Source of the DNA: Streptomyces sp. NA02950
GTDB taxonomy: Bacteria; Actinomycetota; Actinomycetes; Streptomycetales; Streptomycetaceae
Assembly: GCF_013364155.1 (NCBI RefSeq)
Contig: NZ_CP054916.1
Coordinates: 6,569,001 to 6,633,000 of the forward strand
Direction: 5' to 3'
Length of the DNA stretch: 64,000 bases
Positions 1-9,096 of this stretch are shown piece after piece. A model generated the notes under the pieces. That model did no database searches, was not told the origin of the DNA, and was given only the letters and a program-made list of their open reading frames with translations. The first letter of the stretch is position 1. Every line of letters begins with the position of its first letter. The position numbers were made by a program, and so were the translations under genes.

Positions 1-26
1 AGCAGCGTCCTGCGGCTCAGGGCCAT
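1..26 (-). CDS. 5' end of a leftward gene with a signal-peptide-like start (partial)
   Basis: Only the first eight full codons are inside the window. They read MALSRRTL and then leave the left edge. A strong ribosome binding site (GGGAGGAGA on the minus strand) lies about 6 nt upstream of the ATG. The twin-arginine-like SRRTLL start suggests an exported protein. Because it diverges from a LacI regulator, a sugar-binding lipoprotein of an ABC importer is the most likely identity, but that is inference from context. Confidence 0.5.
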
Positions 27-60
27 GCGCTCTCCTCCCGTTCCCGTCAGGACTGTCTCT

Positions 61-167
61 CTGACAGCGCTTGCAAGCTAGGTGGGCGGCGCGATGGGTG
101 TCAACGGTCGGTCCATTCAAAATTCGAGGGAAACGCTGGCGATCATCGAATGACAGCGTTGCCAAAC
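61..167. promoter_or_regulatory. Candidate LacI-family operators in the divergent promoter region
   Basis: Two palindromic signals lie between the divergent genes. GCTTGCAAGC at 69-78 is a perfect 10-bp palindrome. AACGCTG at 132-138 pairs with CAGCGTT at 154-160 as a 7-bp inverted repeat. Both sit in copies of a TGACAGCG-TTGC sequence (62-75 and 151-163). CG- or GC-centred palindromes of this kind are the usual LacI/GalR-family targets, so these are the likely binding sites of the regulator that starts at 221. Confidence 0.5.
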
Positions 168-220
168 TGTGTTGGCCGGGTGCATGTCGGCGGCCCCGGG
201 ACGCGTGCTACGGTCCCGCC

Positions 221-1384
221 ATGTCCGCAGCTTCCGACGGCCCCGAGAGCCTGGCCGGTCCCGACACCCCGGACAGCGCTGCCACCGGCGGTCCGAACGG
301 CCTCGACGGCCGGAACGACCACGGGGGCGAGGCCACGATGGCCGATGTCGCCGAGCGCGCGGGCGTCTCCGTCTCCACGGTCTCGCGGACCCTGCGCGGA
401 CTGTCCAGTGTGTCCCCGCAGACCCGCGGCCGGGTCGAAGAGGCCGCCCGCGAGCTGTCGTTCGCCGTCTCGCGCAGCGCCTCCAGCCTGGTCACCGGCA
501 AGACGCGGCGGATCGCCGTACTCGCCCCGCACCTGGACTCATGGTTCCTCGGCAACACCATCGCCGGGGTGAGCGCGGTGCTGCGCGAGGCCGAGCTCGA
601 TCTGCTCGTCTACAGCGTCACGGACCTGGCCGAACGCAGCGCGTTCTTCGACCGGTTGCCCGCCCGGCGCAACGCCGACGCGATGCTGGTGACCTGCTTC
701 GACCTCACACCGGAGGAGCGGGCCCGGCTGGACGCGCTGGGCATGCCCGTGGTCTTCGTCAGCCAGCACGCCCCCGGGCGGCCCAGTGTGTACATCGACG
801 ACGCGGACAGCGCCGTGCGCGGGATGCGCCATCTGCTCAACCTCGGCCACCGGCGGATCGCGTTTCTCCAGTCCAGCGACAACACCGGCTTCTACTGGAG
901 CTCGCAGGAGCGGCTCACCGGCTACCGCACGGCGCTGGCGGAGGCCGGACTGCCGTACGACGAGGAGCTGGTGCTCTACCCCGTCGCCCGCCACCGGCGC
1001 GGTATCCGCGAGGCCGTCGGTCAGCTGCTGAGCCTGCGCAATCCGCCCACCGCCGTCTTCGCCGAGTCCGACGAGGTGGCGATCGAGGTCATGGGGGTGC
1101 TGCGCTCCGCCGGCGTCGACATACCCGGCCGGATCTCCATCCTCGGCTTCGACGACCACCACCTCGCCGAATGGCTGGACCTCACCACGGTCGCCCAGCC
1201 GGTGGAGGAGATAGGACGTGCCGCCGCGGAGTTGGCCCGGTCGATCATCGACGACCCGGAGGCCGACCCCACCCGCCACATCGTCTTCCCCACCCGGGTC
1301 ATCCCGCGGGGGAGCACCGCCCCGCCCGCACCGACGGAGGCAGCGCGGCGAGAAGCCGATCCGGTGCGTCCGCGTGACACCTGA
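221..1384 (+). CDS. LacI/GalR-family transcriptional regulator
   Basis: 387-aa DNA-binding repressor of the LacI family. After a low-complexity lead of about 39 residues comes the classic HTH (MADVAERAGVSVSTVSRTLRG, from about residue 40), followed by a periplasmic-binding-protein-like effector domain (RRIAVLAPHLDSWFLG through ISILGFDDHHLAEW) to the C-terminus. The ATG at 221 gives the longest credible protein. An ATG at 338, right before the HTH, is the alternative start. The gene diverges from an exported-protein gene at 26, with operator-like palindromes between them, so control of a sugar uptake operon is likely. The ligand is unknown. Confidence 0.88.
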   Translation: MSAASDGPESLAGPDTPDSAATGGPNGLDGRNDHGGEATMADVAERAGVSVSTVSRTLRGLSSVSPQTRGRVEEAARELSFAVSRSASSLVTGKTRRIAVLAPHLDSWFLGNTIAGVSAVLREAELDLLVYSVTDLAERSAFFDRLPARRNADAMLVTCFDLTPEERARLDALGMPVVFVSQHAPGRPSVYIDDADSAVRGMRHLLNLGHRRIAFLQSSDNTGFYWSSQERLTGYRTALAEAGLPYDEELVLYPVARHRRGIREAVGQLLSLRNPPTAVFAESDEVAIEVMGVLRSAGVDIPGRISILGFDDHHLAEWLDLTTVAQPVEEIGRAAAELARSIIDDPEADPTRHIVFPTRVIPRGSTAPPAPTEAARREADPVRPRDT

Positions 1385-1541
1385 CCGTACGGACCGCGAC
1401 GCTCCCGCCCCGCGGGCGCGCGGCCGTCACCGGCTCGGACAGCTCGATGACCAGGCTGGTCCGTGAACCGACGGCCAGCGTGAGCACCCCGTCCCGCCGC
1501 CCGGTCACCCACAGCGCCAGCGTGCGCACCATCCGTATCAC
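1299..1541 (-). CDS. Small ORF translationally coupled to the MerR gene
   Basis: A GTG at 1541 overlaps the MerR stop codon as GTGA and opens an 80-aa frame starting VIRMVRTLALWVTGRR. Codon third positions are GC-rich, as in the neighbouring genes. It runs antisense over the last 86 bp of the LacI gene, which is unusual. I recognise no domain. It could be a real short coupled gene, or read-through of a GC-rich frame; the start overlap is the best argument for it. Confidence 0.35.
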   Translation of the reverse strand: MIRMVRTLALWVTGRRDGVLTLAVGSRTSLVIELSEPVTAARPRGGSVAVRTVRCHADAPDRLLAALPPSVRAGRCSPAG

Positions 1542-2410
1542 CGGAGCCGCTCCTCGATGGTCCGCATGGCCCGGCGTACCGCTTCCGCCTGCGCGGGCGC
1601 GAAGTCCGCGAAGAACGCCTCCATGAACGCCGCGCCCCGCGCCCCGGTCGCCTTCCCCGTCATCCCCGGTGCGCGCGAGGCCGGTCTGACCCCGCCGGCC
1701 GTCGCCCCCTTGATCCCCTCCTGGATCCCCTCCCGCGCCCGCATCCCGGCCACGATCTCGTCCGGCAGCGCCTCGACCAGCACCCGCGCGGCCTCGTCCA
1801 CCCGAGGATCGTCGGGCTCCGCGTCGGCGAGCGCGTCCAGCAGGGCGTACGTCTCGTACGCGCGCCCCATCGCGCCCGGTGTCCCCGTCATCGCCGTACG
1901 GAACAGCGTGAACATCCGCTCGGCCTCCTCCGGCATCGCCACCGTCTCCAGCAGCGTCAGGAACTCCCGCTCCCGCACCGCCATCGCCGGTTCGGGCCCG
2001 GGAAGCTCCGCCGAGGCCCGCGCCATCTCCCCGAACAGCGCGGCCAGCCCCTCCGACACCGGCCCCTCCGCGGGCAGCCCGCCCACCTCGGCCTGCCGCA
2101 GCAACCCGGCCAGCCGCACCCGCCGCTGCCGGATCACCTCCTCCTGCCGCGCGAGATCGGCGTCCAGCTCGGCCAGCACCTCGCGCAGCTCCCGCCCGGC
2201 GTCGTCGGCGATCACATCCCGCACCTCGTCGAGCCCCAACCCCAACTCCGCCAGCCGCCGCACCCGCGCCAGCGCGATGGCGTCCCGCAGCCCGTACTCC
2301 CGATACCCGTTGGCCCGCCGCCGCGGCTCCGGCAGCAGCCCCAGATGGTGGTAGTGCCGCACGGTGCGGGTGGTCACCCCGGCCAGCGCGGCGAGCTCTC
2401 CGATCCTCAT
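1538..2410 (-). CDS. MerR-family transcriptional regulator
   Basis: About 290-aa regulator. The N-terminal MerR winged helix is clear: MRIGELAALAGVTTRTVRHY, then HLGLLPEPRRRANGYREY and a dimerisation helix running through RRLAELGLGLDEVRDVIADD. The rest is a long alpha-helical, Glu/Ala-rich effector part without Cys-rich metal motifs, so a drug- or TipA-like sensor is more likely than a metal sensor. The ATG at 2410 matches the family N-terminus; a GTG at 2425 is the alternative. No Shine-Dalgarno is visible, so the message may be nearly leaderless. A MerR-type operator lies just upstream. Confidence 0.85.
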   Translation of the reverse strand: MRIGELAALAGVTTRTVRHYHHLGLLPEPRRRANGYREYGLRDAIALARVRRLAELGLGLDEVRDVIADDAGRELREVLAELDADLARQEEVIRQRRVRLAGLLRQAEVGGLPAEGPVSEGLAALFGEMARASAELPGPEPAMAVREREFLTLLETVAMPEEAERMFTLFRTAMTGTPGAMGRAYETYALLDALADAEPDDPRVDEAARVLVEALPDEIVAGMRAREGIQEGIKGATAGGVRPASRAPGMTGKATGARGAAFMEAFFADFAPAQAEAVRRAMRTIEERLR

Positions 2411-2426
2411 GGGCCCAGTGAACACA

Positions 2427-2447
2427 TTGACGCCACGACAAGGTCAA
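2427..2447 (-). promoter_or_regulatory. MerR-type operator overlapping the MerR gene promoter
   Basis: TTGAC at 2427-2431 and GTCAA at 2443-2447 form a perfect inverted repeat with an 11-bp spacer. It begins 17 bp upstream of the MerR ATG. MerR activators bind palindromes lying between promoter elements, and TTGAC also fits a -35 box, so autoregulation is likely. Confidence 0.45.
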
Positions 2448-2511
2448 CGGCGGCCAGAGCCCGGCGCCCCGGCCCACCCCACCGCTCCGGGTACCATGGT
2501 CATCACGGCGG

Positions 2512-2920
2512 ACGAGCCGGCCGGGCGGTCGCGTCGGGGTCCTTCGGGATCCCGCCGAGGAACGTCCGGGCTCCACAGGGCAGGGTGGTGGGTAACGCCC
2601 ACCCGGGGTGACCCGCGGGACAGTGCCACAGAAAACAGACCGCCGGACGTCGCGAGGCGTCCGGTAAGGGTGAAACGGTGGTGTAAGAGACCACCAGCGT
2701 CCGAGGTGACTCGGACGGCTCGGTAAACCCCACCCGGAGCAAGGTCAAGAGGAGCCGCCACCGGCGGCTCTGCGCGGACGATCGAGGGCTGCCCGCCCGA
2801 GTCCGCGGGTAGACCGCACGAGACCGGCGGCAACGCCGGTCCTAGATGGATGGCCGCCTCCCCACGGGCCGCAAGGCCCGCGGGAGACAGAACCCGGCGT
2901 ACAGGCCGGTCTCGTCCGCC
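2512..2920 (+). ncRNA. rnpB: RNase P RNA (class A)
   Basis: The RNA subunit of RNase P, which matures tRNA 5' ends. Hallmark conserved segments are read directly: GAGGAACGTCCGGGCTCC, ACAGTGCCACAGAAAACAGA, GGGTGAAACGGTG, the CGAGGGCTGCCCGCCCGAG stretch, and 3' GACAGAACCCGGCGTACAGG. The 5' strand of P1 (GGCGGACGAGCCGGCC, about 2508-2523) pairs with the 3' end (GGCCGGTCTCGTCCGCC, 2904-2920) with one bulged T. The 3' end of this copy was probably supplied by the integrated element, because the last part of the gene recurs at 31714-31750. Ends are approximate. Confidence 0.95.
2886..2908 (+). other. attL core of the integrated island (rnpB 3' end)
   Basis: This 23-bp stretch (begins GACAGAACCCGG, ends ACAGGCCG) is identical to 31714-31736. 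Beyond the identical core the two copies read GTCTCGTCCGCC here and ACTCGTCCGCC on the right, so homology continues with a small difference. The integrase gene lies about 200 bp inside. A direct repeat of an RNA-gene 3' end flanking an integrase is the standard signature of a site-specific integration site. Confidence 0.85.
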
Positions 2921-2950
2921 TCACCGCTCTGGCCCTGGTCAGAGCGGTGA
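2921..2950 (+). terminator. Element-borne rnpB terminator
   Basis: TCACCGCTCTG (2921-2931) and CAGAGCGGTGA (2940-2950) form a perfect 11-bp stem with an 8-nt loop directly after the rnpB 3' end. No long T-run follows, as is common in Streptomyces. It replaces the native terminator, which is now found beyond attR. Confidence 0.7.
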
Positions 2951-2971
2951 TCCGCTCTGCCCTGCACCGTC

Positions 2972-2993
2972 GGGGTCGAATCGGGGTCGAATC
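2972..2993 (+). repeat. Tandem GGGGTCGAATC repeat inside attL (possible integrase arm sites)
   Basis: GGGGTCGAATC occurs twice back to back (2972-2982, 2983-2993), about 65 bp inside the attL core. GGGTCGAATC occurs again about 100 bp inside attR (31605-31614). Short repeats flanking both cores fit arm-type binding sites of a tyrosine integrase. Confidence 0.4.
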
Positions 2994-3106
2994 GAGTGGT
3001 CAAGTCGTTCCAAGGATCTGACCACCCTCGCGCCGCGATGGTTAGCCACGAAGACAGTTGCGCAGTCTGGCACACACGAGGTGACCAGGGTCAACCCATG
3101 CGGACC

Positions 3107-4398
3107 TCAGCTGGCTGCCTTGAAGGCTGCCTGGATCTTCGCCGCGGTCTGTGGAGCGAATGCCTTGGTGAAGGCAGTCACGGCGACCCCCTCGGCCGCC
3201 AGAGGTGCCTGCTTCCTTGCGTAGGTGTTCCAGGTCTCCTCAAACCGACTGTGCCGCGAGAGGAGCTGCACGGTCTTGGCTTCGTGGTCGCCGGAGAAGG
3301 CAAGCTCGGTCGTGTAGAACGCTTTGAGACTGCGGTACTTGAACTCCTCCGGCAGTCCGGCCAGCTTCCGCGCCTTGATGAATTGCTTGCTGAACGCAGC
3401 CCTGCCCACCGGCCTACCGAATCGGTTCGTGACGAGCAGGCCCTCGTCCGGTGGCACGACGTAACCGCGCGCACGCCGTCGGCGCTCCGCCTGCGGTCCA
3501 GCGGGGGCAGGCCCAGAGAAGAGCTCCACATGCTCCTGGATTCGGGCGCTGAGGAACGCATCGACCGGGACGGTCGCGTAAGACGACTTCGTTTTGAGCT
3601 TCGCGACCTTGCATGCAGCCGTTGCTCCTCAATGCGGATCCGGTTCGCTACACCAAGCGCCCGCGCCCTGGTCAGACCGAAGGCTTCACCCCGCCTTGTC
3701 CCGGCACAGGCTGCGATCCAAATCAAGAGCTCGTAACGCGGCTCGACTGCCCGCATGGCTGTCGCGAGCGCGGCAACCTCCTGTGGCGTCGGGCAGAACT
3801 CAGTCTCCTCGATATCCGGCAGCTCGATCCGGGAGACGACGTTCGCCGGGAGCAGTACGTCCTCATCGATCATGTAGTTGACCAGGATCCGCCAGGTCTT
3901 GAAGACCTGGTGGACGGTGTAGTTCGAGTCAAGGCCGGGTTTGTCGCCCAGGTAGTCGACGAACTGCATGGTGTCCCGGCGCCGCAGTGATCTCGCCTGT
4001 CGCTTTCCGGCGAACGGAATGATGTGGTTGCGAATGTGTGAGTCATACGTGTCAACGGTGCCCTTGCGCTTCTTCTTCTTGCGCTTCCTTGCGAGCATCT
4101 GCTCCGCGTAGACCTCGACGGTTTCCTTGCCAACATCCGGGTCCACCCACGTGTGGTTGCGGATCTGCACGCGCACCTCGTCCAGGTGATCACGGGCCTC
4201 CTGCCACGTATCGAACATCGGCCGCCGCTGCTTGCCGTCAGGGTCGGTGTACCGCGCCTGCCATTGTTGCCCCCGGCCGTGGTCGGCTGACGGATACAGC
4301 GGCTTCTTCTTTGTGCCGCAGCGGCAGGCCCTATCGCCCTGTCCCGGCTTCGGGTATCGCTTGTGCCACCTGTCGAATGGGGCATCTGATTCGCGCAT
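3107..4398 (-). pseudogene. Tyrosine site-specific integrase, frameshifted
   Basis: Phage-type tyrosine recombinase expected to integrate and excise the element at rnpB. The first 262 codons from the ATG at 4398 (good RBS AAGGAAAGGA) contain the N-terminal SAM-like/arm domains and the first catalytic box (CAGTRRGEAFGL). Near 3612 the frame breaks: EEQRLHA should continue VAKLKTKSSYATVPVDAF, which is read only one frame over. A single missing G in CATGCAAGG explains it. The downstream frame carries the rest (KYRSLKAFYTTELAFSG, then TVQLLSRHSRFEETWNTYA with the putative catalytic Tyr) to the stop at 3107. Restored length would be about 429 aa, normal for the family. Either a real inactivating mutation or a sequencing indel. 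Confidence 0.85.
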
Positions 4399-4430
4399 GT
4401 GTCCTTTCCTTCTTGGTAGGTTGCTCGTTT

Positions 4431-4754
4431 CTACCGCTCGCTCCCCGGGCCCGCCGCATCTTGAGGCTTCGGCGACCGGGCCAGTTCGCCGAGCTTGATG
4501 CGCTCAAGGAGGTCGGTCACCTCGGAATCGAGGTAGCGCACCCGGCTGCCGTTGCGGTTGCCCTCCCGGTTGTGACTGGGGCCGGGGCGGTAATGGGGGC
4601 CGAGGGGATACGCGTGCAGTAGTCCCCTGTTCGTCCAACGACGGCGTGTAGCCGAGGAGATGCCCAGCCGTCGTTCGACCTGCGCAGGCGTCACGAACGA
4701 GTCGGCTGACGGGTGATCCGGAGCAGCGTGGTGTGGCGCTCGCGCAGTGCCCAT
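4431..4754 (-). CDS. Excisionase-like small HTH protein
   Basis: 107-aa protein located 32 bp upstream of the integrase on the same strand, the usual position of xis. A MerR-like/HTH_17 fold is visible: FVTPAQVERRLGISSATRRRWTNRGLLHAYPLG, followed by a basic, Asn/Arg-rich wing (HNREGNRNGSRVRYLDSEVTDLLERI). It probably binds the attachment-site arms to favour excision and may also control integrase transcription. The start at 4754 is favoured because the preceding small ORF stops at 4757. Confidence 0.7.
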   Translation of the reverse strand: MGTARAPHHAAPDHPSADSFVTPAQVERRLGISSATRRRWTNRGLLHAYPLGPHYRPGPSHNREGNRNGSRVRYLDSEVTDLLERIKLGELARSPKPQDAAGPGSER

Positions 4755-4756
4755 TA

Positions 4757-5008
4757 TTAAACCCGCTTTGGGGAGTTGGTGGGGCCGCCAAGAGGAATGA
4801 CGGCCGGACGGCGAATGGAACCGCCACCGCCGCTGGTCAGCTTGCTTTCCTCCCGGGCTCGGGAAAGTCGACCTACGGCTGGCTGAAGCTCGGCATGCGC
4901 GCCTTCGGCCGCGACCTCACTTGAACCATGTAGGGCAAGCCGGTTGAGCCAGCGCTCTCTCTCGGTAGCGGTATGGCCGCCGGTGACCAGGCGGCGATCC
5001 GAGTTCAT
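4757..5008 (-). CDS. Small protein upstream of the excisionase, unknown function
   Basis: 83-aa frame beginning MNSDRRLVTGGHTATERERW, preceded by a strong Shine-Dalgarno (AAGAGGAGAGC, 7 nt spacing). It stops 2 nt before the xis start, so it would head an xis-int operon. A TTG at 5011 could also initiate. No recognised domain; the middle is charged and Ala-rich and the C-terminus Gly/Ser/Pro-rich. Good RBS and operon position, but no homology that I can see. Confidence 0.4.
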   Translation of the reverse strand: MNSDRRLVTGGHTATERERWLNRLALHGSSEVAAEGAHAELQPAVGRLSRAREESKLTSGGGGSIRRPAVIPLGGPTNSPKRV

Positions 5009-5594
5009 CAAGTGCTCTCCTCTTGGCTGGAGATCGTGTCGCTACACGGGCTGCTTGCTCGCGAGTTGATCGCAGCCTTGCAGTCCCAGTCAGGGCGCCG
5101 CATGTGCTATCCCGTGGGCCAGGAGTACACGCCCGAGAATCCCGTCCAGCGGGTTGGAATTCGCCTTACCTAGCCCGTCTCACGGGCCGGCCACAGTGGG
5201 CATGCGGTGCTCGAGGCGCTCAGGTTGAGCGTCCCGCCACTCAAGTAGTCCTGCGTATCTCACTGGCCCTTTCGCGCCGGCGACCCGTCACGTGGGACCG
5301 TAATCGGTACTGTCCCGCCGTGCGGGCCCCTCACCGGGAAGTGGATGCACTTCGCTACGCGACGGACCGCCGCGTTTTCCCTGGCCCATGTGCTGTTGCT
5401 CGTTGGGCACGGCCTTTTGGCTCCAGCAGTTTGAGAAGTTGCGGCCCGCCTCTCGGGAAGCGCGTTGGTCGCCCAGGAGCCGCGGCGTACTGTCGTTTGT
5501 CCGTGCGCGATGAGAAAGAGAAAAGTACCAAGGTATGGCTGTGCCATACGTCAACTGACTTCGAGATCATCGACACGGGAGGGGGCGAGTAGCG
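5009..5594. other. Non-coding region between xis operon and relaxase; candidate oriT/control region
   Basis: About 590 bp between divergent mobility genes with no convincing ORF. It holds a perfect inverted repeat GTATGGC-TGT-GCCATAC at 5533-5549, 45 bp before the relaxase start, and a G-rich RBS (GGGAGGGGG) at the relaxase. In MobF elements the nick site usually lies in such a leader region, so this is the best place to look for oriT, but the nick itself cannot be assigned by eye. Confidence 0.35.
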
Positions 5595-8500
5595 ATGGCG
5601 TGGGCGACACCACTGGGGCCGGACATGCAGCAGGTCGAGTACCGGCTGAGCGGGCAGTGCGGCTGCGATCTGGAGCACCAGGAGCAGAACGGGGTGGAGG
5701 CCGACGCGCAGGTCGACTACCGCCTCGGCGACGCGCGTGATCTGGAGTGGATCGGCGGCGGCCTCGCGGACGTCGGACTTGTCGCCGGGACGAGTGTCGA
5801 CAAGGGCCAGGCGCGGCTGCTGATGGACGGTCGGCACCCGCTGACTGGCGAGCTGCTGGTGGCACCGAAGGTCGCCGTCGACCCGCGGGGGAAGCTGCAG
5901 GCGCGTCCGCTCGCCGAGGCGATCGAGGCGGCGGCCGCCGAGCGCGGTGTGAGCGTGGACGAGTTGCTCGGCGACGACAAGCTCGGCAAGAGGTTCGCCC
6001 GCCTGGCGCGCGGCATCCTCCGCGTGACCGGCACCGCGCCCCCTTCCGCGCGGTGGAGAAGCTCGCCGAGGCGTCCGGCGTCGACCTGGCGGCTCTGTAC
6101 GGGCGCTCCCACGTGGCGGAGGCCCGCAAGTACGCCGACGCCCGCGTCCGCGTCGGCAACCGCGGCTACGACGTGACGCTGGATCTGTCGAAGACCTACA
6201 GCACGGCGGTGGCGCTCGCGGGTGAGGGGATGTCCGAGCAGCTACGCGAGACCTTCCTCGAGGCGGCTCGCGAGACGTTCGGCGCGATGGAGGGCTGGGC
6301 CGCGTACGCGATGGCGGGCGAGCACGTCGGCGGCAAGATCGCCGACCGCGTCGACACCTCCGGTTTCCTCGGCTGGATGACCGTGCACTACTCCGCCCGG
6401 CCCGTCGGTGGCGAGGTCGGCGACCCGCACCTGCACGTCCACGGCAACCTGGCGAACATGGTGCTGGCCGAGGACGGCAAGTGGCGCACCGTCGGGGCCG
6501 GCGGCTGCGACATCCTGCGCCACACGCACGCCGCCGACTCCTTCGTGAAGGCCCGTCTGAGGCAAGCGACCGGCAAGCGGTTCGGGATGCGCTGGGAGCG
6601 GCACGCCGAGACCGGTGCCTGGGAAGTCGTCGGCATCGATGAGGACCTGCGTCGCGCGTTCTCCCGCCGCAACGCGCAGATCGTCGCGGCGGCCGCCGAC
6701 GACGCCACGGCCGGCGAGCAGAAGCTCATCGCCCGTCAGCTCGCCGAGGGCAAGGACACCACGATCACCAAGGCGGATGTGCGGGCCGCCTGGCGTGCGC
6801 GCGCCGAGGAGGCCGTCGACGACGTCGACGCGATGATCCGCCGCGCGATCCCCGGCCCCGAGGGACCCCACGGCCCGTGTGTCGCGGGCCCTGGCGGCGG
6901 CCCGGTCATGCCCTCCCCGGAGGAGATCGCCGCGTTCATCTGGCGGCGCGATGGAGGACTAGCCGCGTCCCGGAAAGCCGTCACGCGCGCGGACGTCCTG
7001 GCGCGCGTCATCGACGCCTGCCCGTTCGGCGTGCCCGACCTGGCGGCCGCCGAGGCCCTGACCGACGCCGTGCTCGCCGTCGACGGCGAGGCCGTTGCGC
7101 TGCCCACCGGCGGCATGGCGCACCTGACCAACCCCCAGCGCTACACCCACGCGACGATCCTCGCCGCCGAGCAGACCATCGCCAAGTCGGCCGCCGAGCG
7201 GCTGAACGAGGGCGCCGCCCAGCTCACGGTGGAGGTCGCCGAGATGGCCGTCGCCGCGTTCGAGACCTCCCGCACCACCGACCCGCTGCGCCCGTTCGTC
7301 ATGTCCGACGAGCAGCGCGCCGCGACCCTGCGGTTCCTCACCGCCGGACACGGCGTCGACGTCCTGCGCGGCAAGGCCGGCACCGGCAAGACGACCATCA
7401 TGAGCGCCGCCCGAATGGGCTGGGAGGCCGCCGGGCTGCGCGTGGCCGGTGCAGCCACCGCGGCGGTCGCCGCGTCCAAGCTGCGCGCCGAGTCCGGCAT
7501 CACCAGCGCCACGGTGGCGACCTGGCTGGTGGATATCCGCGACGGCGGCCGCCGCATGGCTGACACCGACGTCCTGGTCCTCGAAGAGGCCGCCATGGTC
7601 GACGACCGCGATGTCGCCGAGCTGCTCACGGCGGCCGCCGAATATGGCGTGAAGGTCGTCGAGATCGGCGACTGGGCACAGCTGAAGGCGATCGGCGTCG
7701 GCGGCGGCTTCAAGCGGGCTCACGAGATCACGGGCGGCCTGGAGCTGAGCGAGAACCGGCGCCAGAGGGACACCGTGGAGCGGGCGGCGCTGGAGGCGTG
7801 GCTGGCCGGCGGGCGGCGCACCGCGCTGGCCATGCTCGCCGAGCACGGACGCGTTCACGCCGTCCGCACGCCCGACGAGGCGTACGCCGCGATGCTCGCC
7901 GCGTGGAAGGACACCGCAGGCCGCCTGGAAGGCGACGTCCACGACCAGATCGAGGACCTGGTCGTGCTCGCCGCGCGCAACGCCGACGTTCAGGTCCTCA
8001 ACCTCGGCGCCCGCGAGCTGCGCAAGAAGGCAGGCGAACTCACCGGCGGCCACACCTTCGCCCTGGCGGGGGCGAGCGCCTGGAGCTGGCCGCCGGCGAC
8101 AACATCCGGATCAAGCGCAACGACTACCGGAGTCGCCGCGGCGGTGACGTCGACGTCATCAACGGCTACCGCGGACAGGTCACCTACGCCGCCAAGGGCG
8201 GAGCCTCTGTCGAATGGCGCCGCCTGGCCGACGACGGCGGCTACGCGGTGGAACGGGCCTGGATCACCGCCGACCAGATCGCCGTCGGCACCCTGATGCA
8301 CGGCTACGCGATGACCATCGCGGCGGCCCAGGGCCTCACCTGCGACTACACCCTGGTGTACGGCGTGGGCGCGGACGCCAACTCCCTGTACCCGGCGCTC
8401 TCCCGCGACCGGATCGCCACCCACCTGTGGCTGCCTGCCGACGTCGTCGAGAGCGACGAGGCACGCCGCCGTCTCGGCGAGGCGCACAGCGACCAGGAGC

Positions 8501-8910
8501 TGCTGGACCGCGCGGTCGCCGCGTACGCCGACTCCCTGGAACGCGACAACGACGACCGCATGGTGTCCGACGAACTCGCGGCCGCGCCAATCCCGCACCC
8601 GGTGCAGCCAGCCCGCGAACGCGCCATCAACGACACCCAGCAGCACCCGGCCGCGGGTCGCGCGGCGGCCCGCCAGGCCCAACTCGACCTCCTGCGCGAG
8701 CGTCTGCAGGGTGACGACGCCCCTCAGCTGACGGAGGAGCAGAAGGCCCGCCTGCAGCGGCTGCTCGCCTCGCTGCACCCAGCAGCGGCCAGAGCCGGAG
8801 TTCCAGACGTGGAAGGACCGGGCGTACAGGCACATCGGCACCCAGCTACTCACGTCGGTGATCATCGACCGGACCGCGCAGGCCCACCGCGAGGAGCGCT
8901 TGGCTACTGA
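5595..8910 (+). pseudogene. MobF/TrwC-family relaxase-helicase with multiple frameshifts
   Basis: Conjugative relaxase of the type found in Streptomyces integrative elements; it should nick oriT and unwind DNA. The ATG at 5595 starts the family N-terminus (MAWATPLGPDMQQVEYRLSG). The HxHxH metal-binding triad (DPHLHVHGNLANM) is at about 6421-6455. The helicase Walker A (GKAGTGKTT) is near 7370-7397 and Walker B (LVLEEAAMVDD) near 7573-7605. Reading it through needs at least two corrections: one base too many in the C-run at 6039-6043, and one too few in the G-run at 8068-8072 (FALAGG should continue ERLELAAGDNIRIKRND). A third shift near 8778 is likely, because QTWKDRAYRHIG, resembling the family C-terminus, appears one frame over. 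Homopolymer indels may be sequencing errors or true decay. Confidence 0.8.
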
Positions 8911-9070
8911 CCTCACCAGCCCGGGACTGTGGCCGCTCGTGGTCCACTGCTCGCCCGGCAATGAAAGTGGCCGAGCCTTCTACGAGGCCCTTGGCATGCG
9001 GCCTGTCGCCATCGTTTACCAGGACGACCTGGACGGTCGCCCCGCTCGTAGCCCTTCCCGATCGCGGTAG
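8780..9070 (+). pseudogene. Relaxase tail joined to a GNAT acetyltransferase remnant
   Basis: In the frame starting near 8780, relaxase-like PEPEFQTWKDRAYRHIG runs on into WPLVVHCSPGNESGRAFYEALGMRPVAIVY. The second part is the typical C-terminal end of a GNAT acyltransferase (acetyl-CoA-binding N-x-A/GRAFYEALGF motif). No GNAT N-terminal half is present. This looks like a deletion junction fusing the relaxase 3' end to the end of an acetyltransferase gene. Confidence 0.45.
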
Positions 9071-9096
9071 CGCGAACCGTCTGCCGCGCGGCCTGC

